DNA of 64,000 nt, taken from Rhineura floridana (lineage: Eukaryota; Chordata; Lepidosauria; Squamata; Rhineuridae). The stretch covers positions 137,032,738 to 137,096,737 of the forward strand of contig NC_084480.1 in NCBI RefSeq assembly GCF_030035675.1, in the 5' to 3' direction. The number at the start of each line of letters is the position of its first letter. The first letter of the stretch is position 1. The notes below the pieces were generated by a model. It was not told the origin of the DNA and searched no databases. It saw only the letters and a program-made list of their open reading frames with translations. Of this stretch, positions 1 through 11,200 are shown piece by piece. Position numbers and translations under genes: made by a program.

Positions 1-236
1 TCACATGAGACAGTCATGCCTTCCCCCAGAGAATTCTGGGAAGTGTGGTTTGTGAAGGGTGCTGAGAAGAGACTCCTATTCCCCTGACAGAGGCCCAGTG
101 GCCAGACTGGTTTAACAGTCAGCCACTCTGAATGAAGGTCTGTGAGTGGAACAAGGCGTCTCCTAGCAACTCTCAGCACCCTTCACTAACTACACTTCCC
201 AGGATTCTTTGAGAGAAGCCATGACTGTCCAAAGTG
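1..236. mobile_element. Foldback MITE, hAT-like, left end cut by window
   Basis: Two arms are inverted copies of each other: bases 1-75 (with TTCTGGGAAGTGTGG and GAAGGGTGCTGAGA) match the reverse complement of about 165-236 (TCTCAGCACCCTTCACTAAC). The same family occurs whole at 46042-46216. It is non-coding and non-autonomous; the hAT assignment is inferred from general appearance. Confidence 0.6.
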
Positions 237-384
237 AAATAAAGGCCTGGTGTGGATGTAGCCAGGGACAGCTTCGGTTTAAATTTGGGTGGGAGGCTAC
301 ATGTGCCTGCTTTAGAATAAAAAGGTGGGGGAAATGGTGAAAAGCAATGATACTGTTCAGAGTGTTTTCCTTTTGCTCTCTGCT

Positions 385-2760
385 ATCTTCTAACCCTGTG
401 TCATGGTCAGATCATTATCAGGTGAATATAGATTTCTCGATGCCACACTCCCTCCGCAGGGGACAAGGACCTATTAGAATGGTCCGCCCCAGACGCCTGA
501 TGGAGCCGAAAGGATTCCTGAATGCACTGGGGGATATGGCGCTGACTGAAGGTTGCCCGGTCGAATCCCTGGTGATGGAGTGGAATAAGGAGATCGCCAG
601 GGCGGTGGACCGGGTGGCTCCGAAACATCCTCTCCCCCTGAACAGAACTCAGACAGCACCTTGGTACACACCACGGTTGCGGGGTCTGAGACAGGAGGTG
701 AGACGACTTGAGCGCCGGTGGCGGAAATCCTGCACTGAAGGCGATCGAACACGGGTTAGAGCAGCAATAGCTGCCTACCAGGTGGCAACAAAGGCAGCAA
801 AGAGAAATTTCTTTGCTGCCTCTATTGCGTCGGCAGAGTGCTGTCCCAGGAGATTGTTCCAAGTGGTCCGAAGCCTGGTCGGTCCAGTTGCTCAGGAACC
901 CATGGAACATTCTAAAATCTCCTGTGATACTTTTGCTAAACACTTTGCCGACAAAATCGAGCGTCTGAAGAGTATGCTTCCACTCGCCGTGGAGACAGGA
1001 AGTGGGCCAGAGTCGGCCAGTTGCATTCCGGTCTGTTGGGATCGGTTTCAGCCTCTTCTCTCTGAGGAAGTGGGCGAGGTGCTCTGTACTGTGAAGCCAA
1101 CCACCTGTTTGGTTGATCCTTGCCCTTCATGGCTCATCATGAGCTGTAAAGAGAGACTGGGCAAAGGGATCAAGGTGGTGGTGAATGCATCCTTGCAAGA
1201 GGGTGCAATGCCATCAGCCCTCAAGGAAGCGGTAATAAAGCCCATCTTAAAAAAACCGTCCTTGGATCCCCAAGAGTTAAACAACTTTCGCCCAGTCTCT
1301 AATTTACCATTCTTGGGCAAGGTGATTGAGAGGGTGGTGGCTGCACAATTACAGACACACTTGGAGGAAACGGATTATTTAGGTCCATACCAATCGGGTT
1401 TTAGGACTGGTCATGGAACGGAAACAGCCTTGGTCGCTCTGGTAGATGATATGCGGAGGACATTGGATAGGGGTGAATACACCTTCCTTGTCCTCCTGGA
1501 CCTCTCAGCGGCTTTCGATACTGTTGACCACAGTATCCTTTTAAATTGTCTAGAGGGATTAGGAATAGGAGGCACTGTCCTGCAGTGGTTCCGTTCCTAT
1601 CTCTCTGATAGGCAGCAACGGGTGGCATTGGGAGATGAGGTTTCAGACCCTTGTCCTCTTCAGTGTGGAGTGCCACAGGGTTCTATCCTCTCTCCCATGC
1701 TATTCAACATCTATGTGAAACCGCTGGGAGCAATCATCAGGAGTTTTGGGTTGCAGTGCCATCAGTACGCCGATGACACAGCTCTATCTCTCCTTTAAGT
1801 CCTCACCGGAGTTGGCTGTGAACACCATGTCCAAGTGCCTGAAATCTGTAAGTGGATGGATGGGAGAGAATAGGCTGAAGCTGAACCCCGACAAGACTGA
1901 GGTACTACTTGTGGGAGATAAAAGGAAACTAGGAATTACTGACCTGATGCTTGATGGAGTAAGTTTGCCCCTGAAGGACCAGGTCCGCAGTCTTGGGGTC
2001 ATACTTGACTCCCAGCTGTCCATGGAGGCTCAGATTACAGCAGTGAGCCGGACAGCCTGGTATCAATTACGTCTGATACGGAGATTGCGACCCTGCCTTC
2101 CTGTTCATTTGCTCCCTCAGGTGATACATGCCCTGGTCTCCTCTCGCCTAGACTATTGCAATGCGCTCTACGTGGGGTTACCCTTGAAAACGGTCCAGAA
2201 ATTACAGCTGGTACAGAATGCGGTGGCATGCTTGATTACGCATAGCCGTCGCTGGGATCATATCACCCCAGTGTTATTAGATCTTCACTGGTTACCAGTT
2301 GTCTACCGGGCCCAGTTCAAGGTGTTGGTGTTGACCTTTAAAATCCTATACGGTTTCGGCCCAGTATATCTGAAGGAACGCCTCCAGAATCACAGATTAT
2401 GCCGCCTGACGAGATCAGCCTCGCAAGACCTTCTCTCGGTCCCACCGGTGAGAACAGCTAGGCTGGTACGGACCAGAGAGAGGGCATTCTCTGTTGTGGC
2501 CCCCACCCTCTGGAACTCTCTCCCTTTCGATCTCAGACATGCTCCCTCCCTGTCCAGCTATTGCCGAGCCTTGAAGACCTGGCTGTTCAGGCAGGCCTAC
2601 AAGATTGGGACAGATTAATTTTATGTTATAACTGAATTAACGGATGGTTTCTTTAGCTTAAAATTTGATTATGTTGATGTATATGGATTGTTTTTATTCT
2701 TGTTGTTTGTCGCCTAGAGTGTCCCTAACCCGGACAGATAGGCAGCTGAAAAATAAAATT
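385..2760 (+). mobile_element. L2-like LINE, 5'-truncated (endonuclease end, RT, C-terminus)
   Basis: The copy starts in the last part of the endonuclease (a WSDHY motif near 400) and runs through reverse transcriptase to a poly-TTA tail near 2760. The first reading frame (347-1798) carries LLDLSAAFDTVDH, GVPQGS and YADDT; the second (to 2618) carries SRLDYCNALY, LQLVQNA and the C-terminal FSVVAPTLWNSLP. The frame is lost just after YADDT, where ACACAG stands in place of an expected ACACACAG, a 2-base loss. 5' truncation is usual for LINEs. L2 is my best clade call; Rex1 and related clades share these motifs. It is dead as a coding unit. Confidence 0.85.
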
Positions 2761-2764
2761 TATT

Positions 2765-3080
2765 ATTATTATTTATTTATCTTTTTGGCACCTTTTGAAG
2801 TTTTTTCCTCTTTTAACAAGCCTTTTAAGTTGAGACCTATCCCAGTCTGCGTCTGTGTTAGAATTGCTTTTAATGTTTTCTTTAATAATGTTTTTAACCC
2901 TTTTTTTAAAAAAAGATGTTTTTAAAGCTTTTTAAAAATGTTTTTAATGTTTTGTTTTAATGTATTTTAAGGTCTTTTTATATGTTTTAAAGTGTTTTTA
3001 TCATTTCTGTTTGCCGCCCTGGGCTACTACTGGGAGGAAGGGTGGGAGAGAAATCAAATAATAAATAAATAAATAAAGGG
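2765..3080 (+). mobile_element. L2-like LINE 3' end fragment
   Basis: After the tail of the preceding LINE comes a second, older 3' end: the C-terminal codons for FNKPF, a T-rich 3' UTR with repeated GTTTTTAA, then GCCGCCCTGGGCT and a (TAAA)n tail. The same 3' UTR type follows the LINE ending near 58490 and lies reversed at 20088-20640. Confidence 0.7.
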
Positions 3081-3141
3081 GCTTCTCTTCTGCCCAGTAC
3101 CCACCCACCCAATCTCCTCCCCCTCCCCTCCCTGCCCCTCC

Positions 3142-3358
3142 CCCAGGTCAGTGTTGGCCTATGACCTGTGAGACCAGGGTTCGAATCCCCACACAGCCAT
3201 GAAGCTCACTGGGCAACCTTGGACCAGTCACTGCCTCTCAGCCTCAGAGGAAGGCTATGGTAAAACCACCTCTGAATACCGTTTACCATGAAAATCCTAT
3301 TCATAGGATCAACATAAGTCAGGATTGACTTGAAGGCAGTCCATTTCCATTTTCAAAC
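3142..3358 (+). mobile_element. Sauria-type tRNA SINE with BovB-like 3' end
   Basis: It carries the B box GGGTTCGAATCCCC, the body CCATGAAGCTCACTGGG, and the 3' part CATAAGTCAGGATTGACTTG that resembles BovB LINE 3' ends, followed by a TTTCCATTT tail. The 5' end is worn. Confidence 0.8.
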
Positions 3359-3640
3359 ATGATTGCACAGAAATAAATCCCATTGAATGCAAAAAGTATG
3401 CGAACAATCAAACCCACCCTCCCTTCTCCTCCCTCCTATTTCCTCCCTCTTGCCTCTTCCCTCCCCCTTCCTTTGCCCCTCCCTCCCCATCCCCTTCCAA
3501 TCCCCTCCTCCCCCCTCCTCCCCCCCATGGTCAGTTTTACCTATCTTAAGCATGATTGCATGGAAATAAATACCACTGAACTCTATAAGCCTGCAAATGA
3601 TCAAACCTGCCCTCCCCCTTCCTTTGCCCCCTCCAATACA
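3348..3640. repeat. Duplicated unit around a long pyrimidine tract
   Basis: Two units of about 190 bases start with CATGATTGCACAGAAATAAA and CATGATTGCATGGAAATAAA, then TCAAACC. Between them, bases 3411-3530 are almost only C and T, with many CCCCTCC runs. The complementary strand is a G/A tract that could form G-quadruplex or triplex structures. No coding potential; the open frames here are composition artefacts. Confidence 0.6.
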
Positions 3641-3880
3641 CAGCAAATGGATTGGACTGTGAAAGACCAATCCAAATTGTGTTTGCATTCTGACAAATTC
3701 GTAGGGCAGTCCAATATCTCAGAGAGGAGGTCAGGTCTCCTGCTTCCCTGGTGCATTCACTATAGCTGCCCAATTTCCCAGCTTTTTAAAGTTTGATAGG
3801 CATATCTGTGGGCTATAGGTATGTTCTTAAACCGCAAGGTTTTTTGCCTATTAGTGAATAGAACATCTAATTTCCAAATC

Positions 3881-4126
3881 AGAGAGCCAGTGTGGTGTAG
3901 TGATTAAGGTGTTGGACTACGACCTGGGAGACCAGGGTTCGAATCTCCACATAACCATGAAGCTCACTGGGTGACCTTGGGCCAATCACTGCCTCTCTGC
4001 CTCAGAGGAAGGCAATGGGAAACCCCCTCTGAATACCGCTTACCATGAAAACCGTATTCATAGGGTCACCATAAGTCAGAATCAACTTGAAGGCAGTCTA
4101 TTTCCATTTTCCATTTCCAAATCCAA
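3881..4126 (+). mobile_element. Sauria-type tRNA SINE, full length
   Basis: A box region GAGCCAGTGTGGTGTAGTG, B box GGGTTCGAATC, body CCATGAAGCTCACTGGGTGA, and the BovB-like 3' end CATAAGTCAGAATCAACTTG with a TTTCCATTT tail are all present in order. This is the best preserved of the copies at the left side. Confidence 0.87.
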
Positions 4127-4129
4127 ATA

Positions 4130-4965
4130 GAAACTTTTTTTCATGACTCACAAAATTATATGTATGGGATGGGACTGTGATGTGTGTGAAGGGAGCCCGT
4201 ACGACAAAGTTGTATTGCACCCCCAAAAATGATGCTTGGGGGTCTTAACTACTTACGTTGGTATTATTGTCATAAGGGTACCATGTCTAATTGTGTCTTG
4301 TGTCTGAGTGAAGTGTTGGGATGGATACAATTGTATCTCTGCAATTGTTCACTCTCCAGAAATGTGGAGGTATGATTTGGGGTGGTCCAAAGCTAAATTT
4401 GGAGAGCAAACCTCCGGTTGTGCTGTAGAAATATCAGGATTTTAGAAACGCTTATTGGGTTTTAAAGTGTAAACCTTGACAAAAAATAGTTTCCCTATAA
4501 AATGCAAGGGAAAAAAAACTTCAGTGATTAGTAAGTGAATAATCTACACACAATTTAGGGGAGCCACAATGAATTTCGTAAAGTGATTGGATGTAGTCTG
4601 AACAATATATACTACAGTCCAAACACTGTTGTGAAATACAGTTCTAGATTTAATACTGTTTATACCTCACTGTAATCTGGATAGTGAATGTTAATCTGTA
4701 AAAGCAGTAATGGGAATTATAGATGTAGATTAATGTATGGAAGACTCCTCATGAGGAATCCACTAAGGTAGCTGCTTAATGGAGTATTTAGGGGTATATT
4801 TCACATTTATTTTTGGTTGCATGAATAAACTAACAATTTTAAAGGATATGGGTATAAAACAAAAACACTAGTTCAAATCTGCCCTGCATATTTTCATTTC
4901 TTCATCAACGAAAAAAATAAGGCTGAGATCCTGCACGAAATTTCAATTAAGATGTTTATATAGTT
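4130..4965. other. Intergenic DNA downstream of NIPSNAP3
   Basis: No gene or clear repeat is visible. On the minus strand an AATAAA (4806-4811) lies about 420 bases past the NIPSNAP3 stop codon and is a candidate poly(A) signal for it. A worn SINE fragment follows at about 4973-5040. Confidence 0.4.
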
Positions 4966-4972
4966 TTAGCAT

Positions 4973-5040
4973 CAGCGTGCTGCATTGATTAGAATGTTGG
5001 ACTAGGACCTGGGAGACTAGGGTTCAAATTTCCACTAAAT
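4973..5040 (+). mobile_element. Sauria-type SINE, head fragment
   Basis: The stretch with GTTGGACTAGGACCTGGGAG and AGGGTTCAAAT matches the tRNA-like head of the SINE at 3881. The body and tail are missing. Confidence 0.6.
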
Positions 5041-5233
5041 AATTTTAGATGTTTTTGTACACACAAGCAAGAAATCAACTCTTTGTTAGTGACAGGCTAG
5101 AAAATCAAGTTTCACATATCATTAAATACCAAAGCTACACTTGATCTGCATCAAAACACAAACATTGCAGTTGGAAGAAAAAAGTGCAGAAATAAAGGAT
5201 GTCTTCATCTGTTGCCCTTCAGCTGGTACAAAA

Positions 5234-8200
5234 CTATTTCAAAGGTGAAAACAGTGCAGGAATAAGGAGCATGTTTTGCTGGGATTCCAAGAACTGAACA
5301 TTCTCCCGTACTGAAAGTAAATACAATGTGGGAAGAACAGAAACTCTTTGAGGAGCATTAAAAAAAGTTTGGAACTTATGTATGCTAAGACACACAATCA
5401 CCACTTACCTGCTGCTACCACCCTGGCATCTTCATGGGCAAAATGCCTCCCAGCTGCACGGCTATCTGGGTTCTCATGCCACCAAAGCACATGAACTGTG
5501 AAGGGGGGAGCAAAACAAGGTAAGCTCTGCAAAGGATGTGCCCGGAACCTGGCACAAGTCTCAGTGAGCACAAGTTCTGTTGCCTACAAGAGGTTCTTTG
5601 TTAATTTGTATAGGAGGATAGTGTCAAGTCATGGAAGTGAGCGGGCATAGTTCAGTATGGGATATTGGGAACGGGTTTAGAGATATGACAGAGTAGGACT
5701 GCACAGTAGGACTTTTCAAAGACTAACTCGGTGGGAGAGGAGACGTTTTGCACGAAAAAGTTCCAGGATCAATCCCTGGCTTCTCCAGTAGTGCTGGAAA
5801 AAGGCCTTGTCTGAAACTCTGAGAGCTGCTGCCAGTGTAGACAATACTCAGCTAGATGAGCCAGTGGTATAACATAGCTTCCTATGTTCCTAAAGCTTTT
5901 TCCTCAAACTTTCCCTCAGAAAGTTGGAAGGGGAAGGGGCACTGGAGAAATGCTGGAACAGAGGCTAGCATGGAAGGTCTGCCATCTGCTAGGGAGGGAA
6001 TTCATTCAAAGGGCAAAACTAGATATTACGTGAAACATGGGATTGCTACTAGGGCTGGCTACCCTGCGCTGAGTTTTAATTTGATTTATGAACATCAGTT
6101 GTATTTCATTTCGCAGAAATACCAAGGTGGTTTACAGAGCAATAAAAAGAACAGCATGTAACAAAAGCTAACAATCCAAAACATCAATATTACAGAAGCC
6201 AGGAATGCCACGGACCCACTTTAACAGCTAAGGGTAAAGAGGTAAGTGTTTAACTGCTGACGGACACACCAAACGGGTAAGAGCCACCATGAAGGAAGCC
6301 CTACATACCACTGTAAGATGGACATCTGCAGACCATGGTTTGGTTAGCAAGTCCTTCTCCTCGTCTTCCACCGATGACAGCAATTCCCCTCTTCCCTTCC
6401 AAAGAGTCTAATTCCATGTGTCAGGACATTGTACATTTCCCCACCTCCATGAACATGAGCTAATAATGTAGAGTATGTCTGTGTGTCAAAATGTACAACT
6501 TCATTATCATGAGGCACAGGTTAGTTGAACTAGGATTATCCTGTACGCAGGATGGGGAGCAAGAAGGGGCTGGACACAGAGCTGACTTTTGCCACAACAG
6601 CCCTGTATTTCTTTGACTGTCAGATTCCACCCACTGGTCAGTACTGAGAACAAGCTGCTTTAAAGACTATTAGACGGTTATCAATGGCCTGTAGCCATGA
6701 TGGCTATGTTCTATCTCCATTCCTCTGAATACTAGTTGCTTGGAACTGCACGTGGGGAGAGTGCTGTTGCACTCAGGTCCTGCCTGGGGGGTTTCTAGAG
6801 TTGGCTACTGTGAGAACAGGCTGCTGGACTAGGTGGGTCTTTGGCTTGATCCAGCAGGGCTCTTCTTATTTCCTTGTATGAAGCCACTCTGCATATTCAG
6901 AAGTGTCTTTGTTCACTACCTCCTTTAGGTTTCTGTGAAGAAGAGGCATGGCCAAAGGTGAGAGGGCGTGGTAATAAAGGGAAGTGATTAACAAAGAAGG
7001 GGCCACAGGATTAAGACTATGCCTTCAAGATACTTACGCCACTGGACATACTCCATATCATAAATATAAGTATGCATCAGGTCCCGGCACAGAAATGAAT
7101 GGGACTGGCATGCTCAACTGAGCCCATGTGAAACTATGGAACATAAGAATGGGGAAAAACATTTGGAAATGATTTTACTTTGGAAAGATGATCGGTGTTG
7201 TACCTGTATTGAGTAATCCATATTCTGTGTGGAAGATGCCAATCAGTTTAGCATAGTCTTTACTGACATGTGCATCAATCGCTGCTTTGAATGACTTTCC
7301 CCACAAAGCTGGTCCGCCTGGTTTCAGCTGATAAGTAACCAGTTCATAAACTCCTGGGGGGAGAGGGGGAAGAAGGAGACATTATCGGCATACTATATAT
7401 GAAATACAAAATAAGCAGCCAGCTGCTCAGTGTACACTCTCCCCATATCTTCACCAATACTCTTATCAGATTTCATCCTGCTCTTTAGATCTTTGATGGC
7501 CAGAAATCATCTTTGTGCATTTCAGGGACGTAGGTGCTTCCCTCTCCTGAAATAGCATGCTTAGGTTTTAATTTATTTTCAGTTCTTAAATGCTGAATCG
7601 GCACAATTACACTTGTGCACTCATTGCTGCCAATTCTCTTCTGCAAATCATGTGCTTGTCCCATAATGTGTAGTTCTACCTTTATTTGTTGATAACCATT
7701 TTTTTAAAAAAACTTTCACAGCTTAAAGTGGACAAAACAATTTTTATCTGAGAGGAAGCTACAGATATAGAAAGATTTATGAATGAAGAAATATCCTGAG
7801 AGACACTGACAGTTTTTGAATCAGTATAAAAGATGAATGTTTTGAGCCGTAGCTGTCGTTTAGGTCCACAGATGGGAAAAGAGATAAGACTAGTATATGA
7901 CAAATACCATTTTTGTCTCCCCCACTTACTTCCATTTGTTGTCAGTTTCATTTTTTAACATATTCTTCTATTACAATATCAATAATGTATCACATTGAAC
8001 TGTAAAGAACATATTTTTTGGGGGGGAAGTGTAGGATAGTTTTGCAATAAAAGCAGTTAGATACATTTTTATTTATATTTATAAGAATATAAACCATCAA
8101 CTTATAAAAATATAAAAGCAGTGAACAATAAAATTATTAAAACATCATAACATTGTGAAATCATAAAATACAGAACACAGAATGAAATGAATTCTCTAAT

Positions 8201-11200
8201 TATGAATTTCTAAGAATAAATATCAATCGGCCATATTCATCTAACTTGTTGCATTAGTGGAAGCCAGTGCAAGGATTCCCACTAGTGCAGTGAGACTTTC
8301 CCCCCTCTCCTTGTCCTGCGCCCTCCCCAAATCTGCTCTGGAGGGTCAGGAGAACCTCCAGATCAGCGTGTGGGTGAAAGAGATGGGAGATTGGGCAAGC
8401 AGAAATGCTTGCGCTGACAGAACAATCTCCTTAGTGCTGTGCTGAATACAACCCAATGTCTAATAAACAAGAAGCAATAGTGACAAATAAGGAGTCTTGA
8501 TGTGCTCTTCGGCAGTTTGGTGTATGGGTTTTCTTTTACACTAGGGGATAAAACCAGACTCTCAGTCTACAAGAAAATCTCATCAAGGTTCATGGCAGGC
8601 CTGGCTGGGGATGCAAAGCAAATAGGCCTAAAGGGGAGAGGAAACTATTGGCCTAATTGTTTAAAAAAGGAAGTGACTTCCTACCAGTCAGTAATGGGTC
8701 CCTGGAGCCCAGCCTGTCCAGCCCTTGTGAAGAGCTCTGGAGGAGAAACGTCTTCCAGAAATTAGGAAGCTGCATGGCACCACATTTCCAGGACCCTTCT
8801 CATCGAAGCTCCCCTTCCCCTACAGCCCAGCTATTAGAAACTCTAGCAAGAGCTCTGGTACTCCAGTGACTGGTAGCAACACCATCCTCTTACCACCATC
8901 CTCTTACGCCCTCAAAATGCTGTCTACAATTCTTCTATAAGACTTCCCTTGTTGAATACTAAAATTAGTCTCCTGAACTGTTTGTGCATAAGGTCACTCA
9001 CCTGGCTTTGGAGGAGTCCCGAGCTTACACCAGGGAACCAAATAAGCAATTTCCATATGCTGCTTATTTAGAAGGGGAAGAATTGCTGACAGGTTTTCCT
9101 GCCATTCTTTATCGCCGACTACAGCTTTCCTCACAGCTGCTCTGTGAGCAAAGTTATCTGTGAGAAGGCAAAGAAATATTAGCACTCTCACTGTTACACA
9201 GAAATAAATGGACTCCAGAGAAATACTTGGTAAGACAACATGCTTCTTTGTACAATATCCCCTTGGTGAAAGAAAACACTCCCACTCAAATCCTTCCTAA
9301 TTAAAGGTGCTACCAGACTGTCAGTATTTTGCAGGAGAGATTCAAGCACACGTCTGGGAACGTAGACTCGCACAATTAAAGTGGATAAAAGCGCTATGTT
9401 GCCCTAGTGCAAAAAATCCACAAAAGGAACGAACTTTTTGTGTTTAGGAAAGTGATGGAGAAAATGCATTAATAATTCACTCATTCTACACTGTTAATAG
9501 AAAGAGGCATAAACATCCCACAAGCAAATCAGGATGAATACAGGATGAATGCTCATTCCTGTGTAACTGTTCACAAATCAGAACAAATGCTCAATAGAGA
9601 CTGGATATAATTTAACCTCTGTATAAGCTTTGTGCAAACGAATCAGGATGAATGCTCAGTAAATAAGTCATCTGGAGGAACCCCAAGAGTGATTCTGCAA
9701 ATAAAGATAGTAGTTTTGGGCTTCCTGTCCTGTCCTGGTTTCTACTCTGCAGCCTCTTTGCTATATATGCTGCAGTTTGCTGGGCCTGCAGCAACCGGAG
9801 TGGCTATATGCCCTGCTCTCTATGGTCCTGTGCAACGTAACAGAGTTGTGGATTGACCGCCAAGCTCTTGTCTACAAAGTGAGGAACTCTTTGAGCCAGA
9901 AATTTTGCATTCTGAGGCTTGGATCTACACTAGTGAGTTATCATGGACTATGCACACTTGGGTCTCAAGAGTCCACTTCAATAAGGAAACAGATGCGTGC
10001 AATATCAGCCTCTGTGATTGGAAGACAGTTTAAAGTCTCATAGTTGACAAGGACAGATATAAGTACTAGGAATATAGCCTTTTGCTATTGCTTGAACAAC
10101 AAAGCAGTACTGCTGACGTGTTGGATACAGCTACCAACAACCGCAGCCAGGCACAGCCACATATCATACAACTTGTTAATAAACTTTACCCAAACATCTA
10201 CAATCATTTGAGAAATATCCTTGGGATCTTCATAAAGGCCCTACATAATTAAAGAGTTACTGTGCAGTGCGTACCATATTTCCAAATATGAAAGGCCTTA
10301 TTCATTGACCCAAACTCCACTGTCCAGAATCCAATCATCTCTGAGTGAGCCATGCGAATGTTAATATTTTTATTGACCAACTCAAGGAATTCTTTTGTCT
10401 TTGCTGGTTTGATATTGTAAGTACGAAGTTCATAGAATGTGCCAACATCTTGCCTGGGTCCTGTGGCAAAAGGCGAACAAACCTGATCGAGGCTTGGCTT
10501 TATAGAGAGACATAAGAGCAAATGTTTCAGTTGGAAAATGAAACGGAATTTGTTTCTCAGTTTGCAGTCATGCTATCAATGATCTCCATTATAAGAATGC
10601 TCCATTATAAGATACAGTTTTAGTAAGCAAAGTTGCAAAAGCTGCTTCTGATTTTTAAACGACTTAGTACAACATTCCTAATTTATTAGACCTAAGTGAA
10701 AAGTCAAAACCATTTTAATAGTTCGATCTTACGCAATAGCTTTTTGTCATCAAGGGCTATTTATTAAATGTACAGCTGACCTCAACGACTCGACTGTGGG
10801 CAGGTTTCACTGAAATTTATCCACCCTTTCTTGACTTATTCCAAAAGACAGCACAAACCAGTAGGCCTTACAAGACATTAAAATATGCTCTGGCAAATCT
10901 GCAGAGAGTTCTGTAACTTGGGGTAAGGGGCGAGAAGCAGTCATGAGAACATCTCTCTTTAAACAGTTGCATTCTAAACCTGATGCGCAGATGGTATCAT
11001 GACAAGGACACCCTCAGTGGATCTCAGATATTGTAAAGGGATACAAAGGAGAAGGCAGTATCTGTAGATGAGGATCAGTACCTTGAACTGTATCCATAAG
11101 AGAACAGAGGGCCAGTGCAGACACTGCAGACAATGACAATGTGCAATTATGGTTTTCTGTACGGGTATCATTTCTGTATAGGTGTCAGGCCCAGGATGCG

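Noticed and set aside
407-943. Long minus-strand open frames opposite the LINE at 385-2760
   Set aside because: They mirror the LINE coding frame and have no protein-like motifs of their own.
3383-3796. 137-codon open frame rich in P, L and S
   Set aside because: It is produced by the pyrimidine tract; low-complexity translation with no conserved feature.
3881-3960. A-box and B-box sequences as functional tRNA genes
   Set aside because: The same head recurs with a shared SINE body and BovB-like tail; no cloverleaf with acceptor stem is seen.
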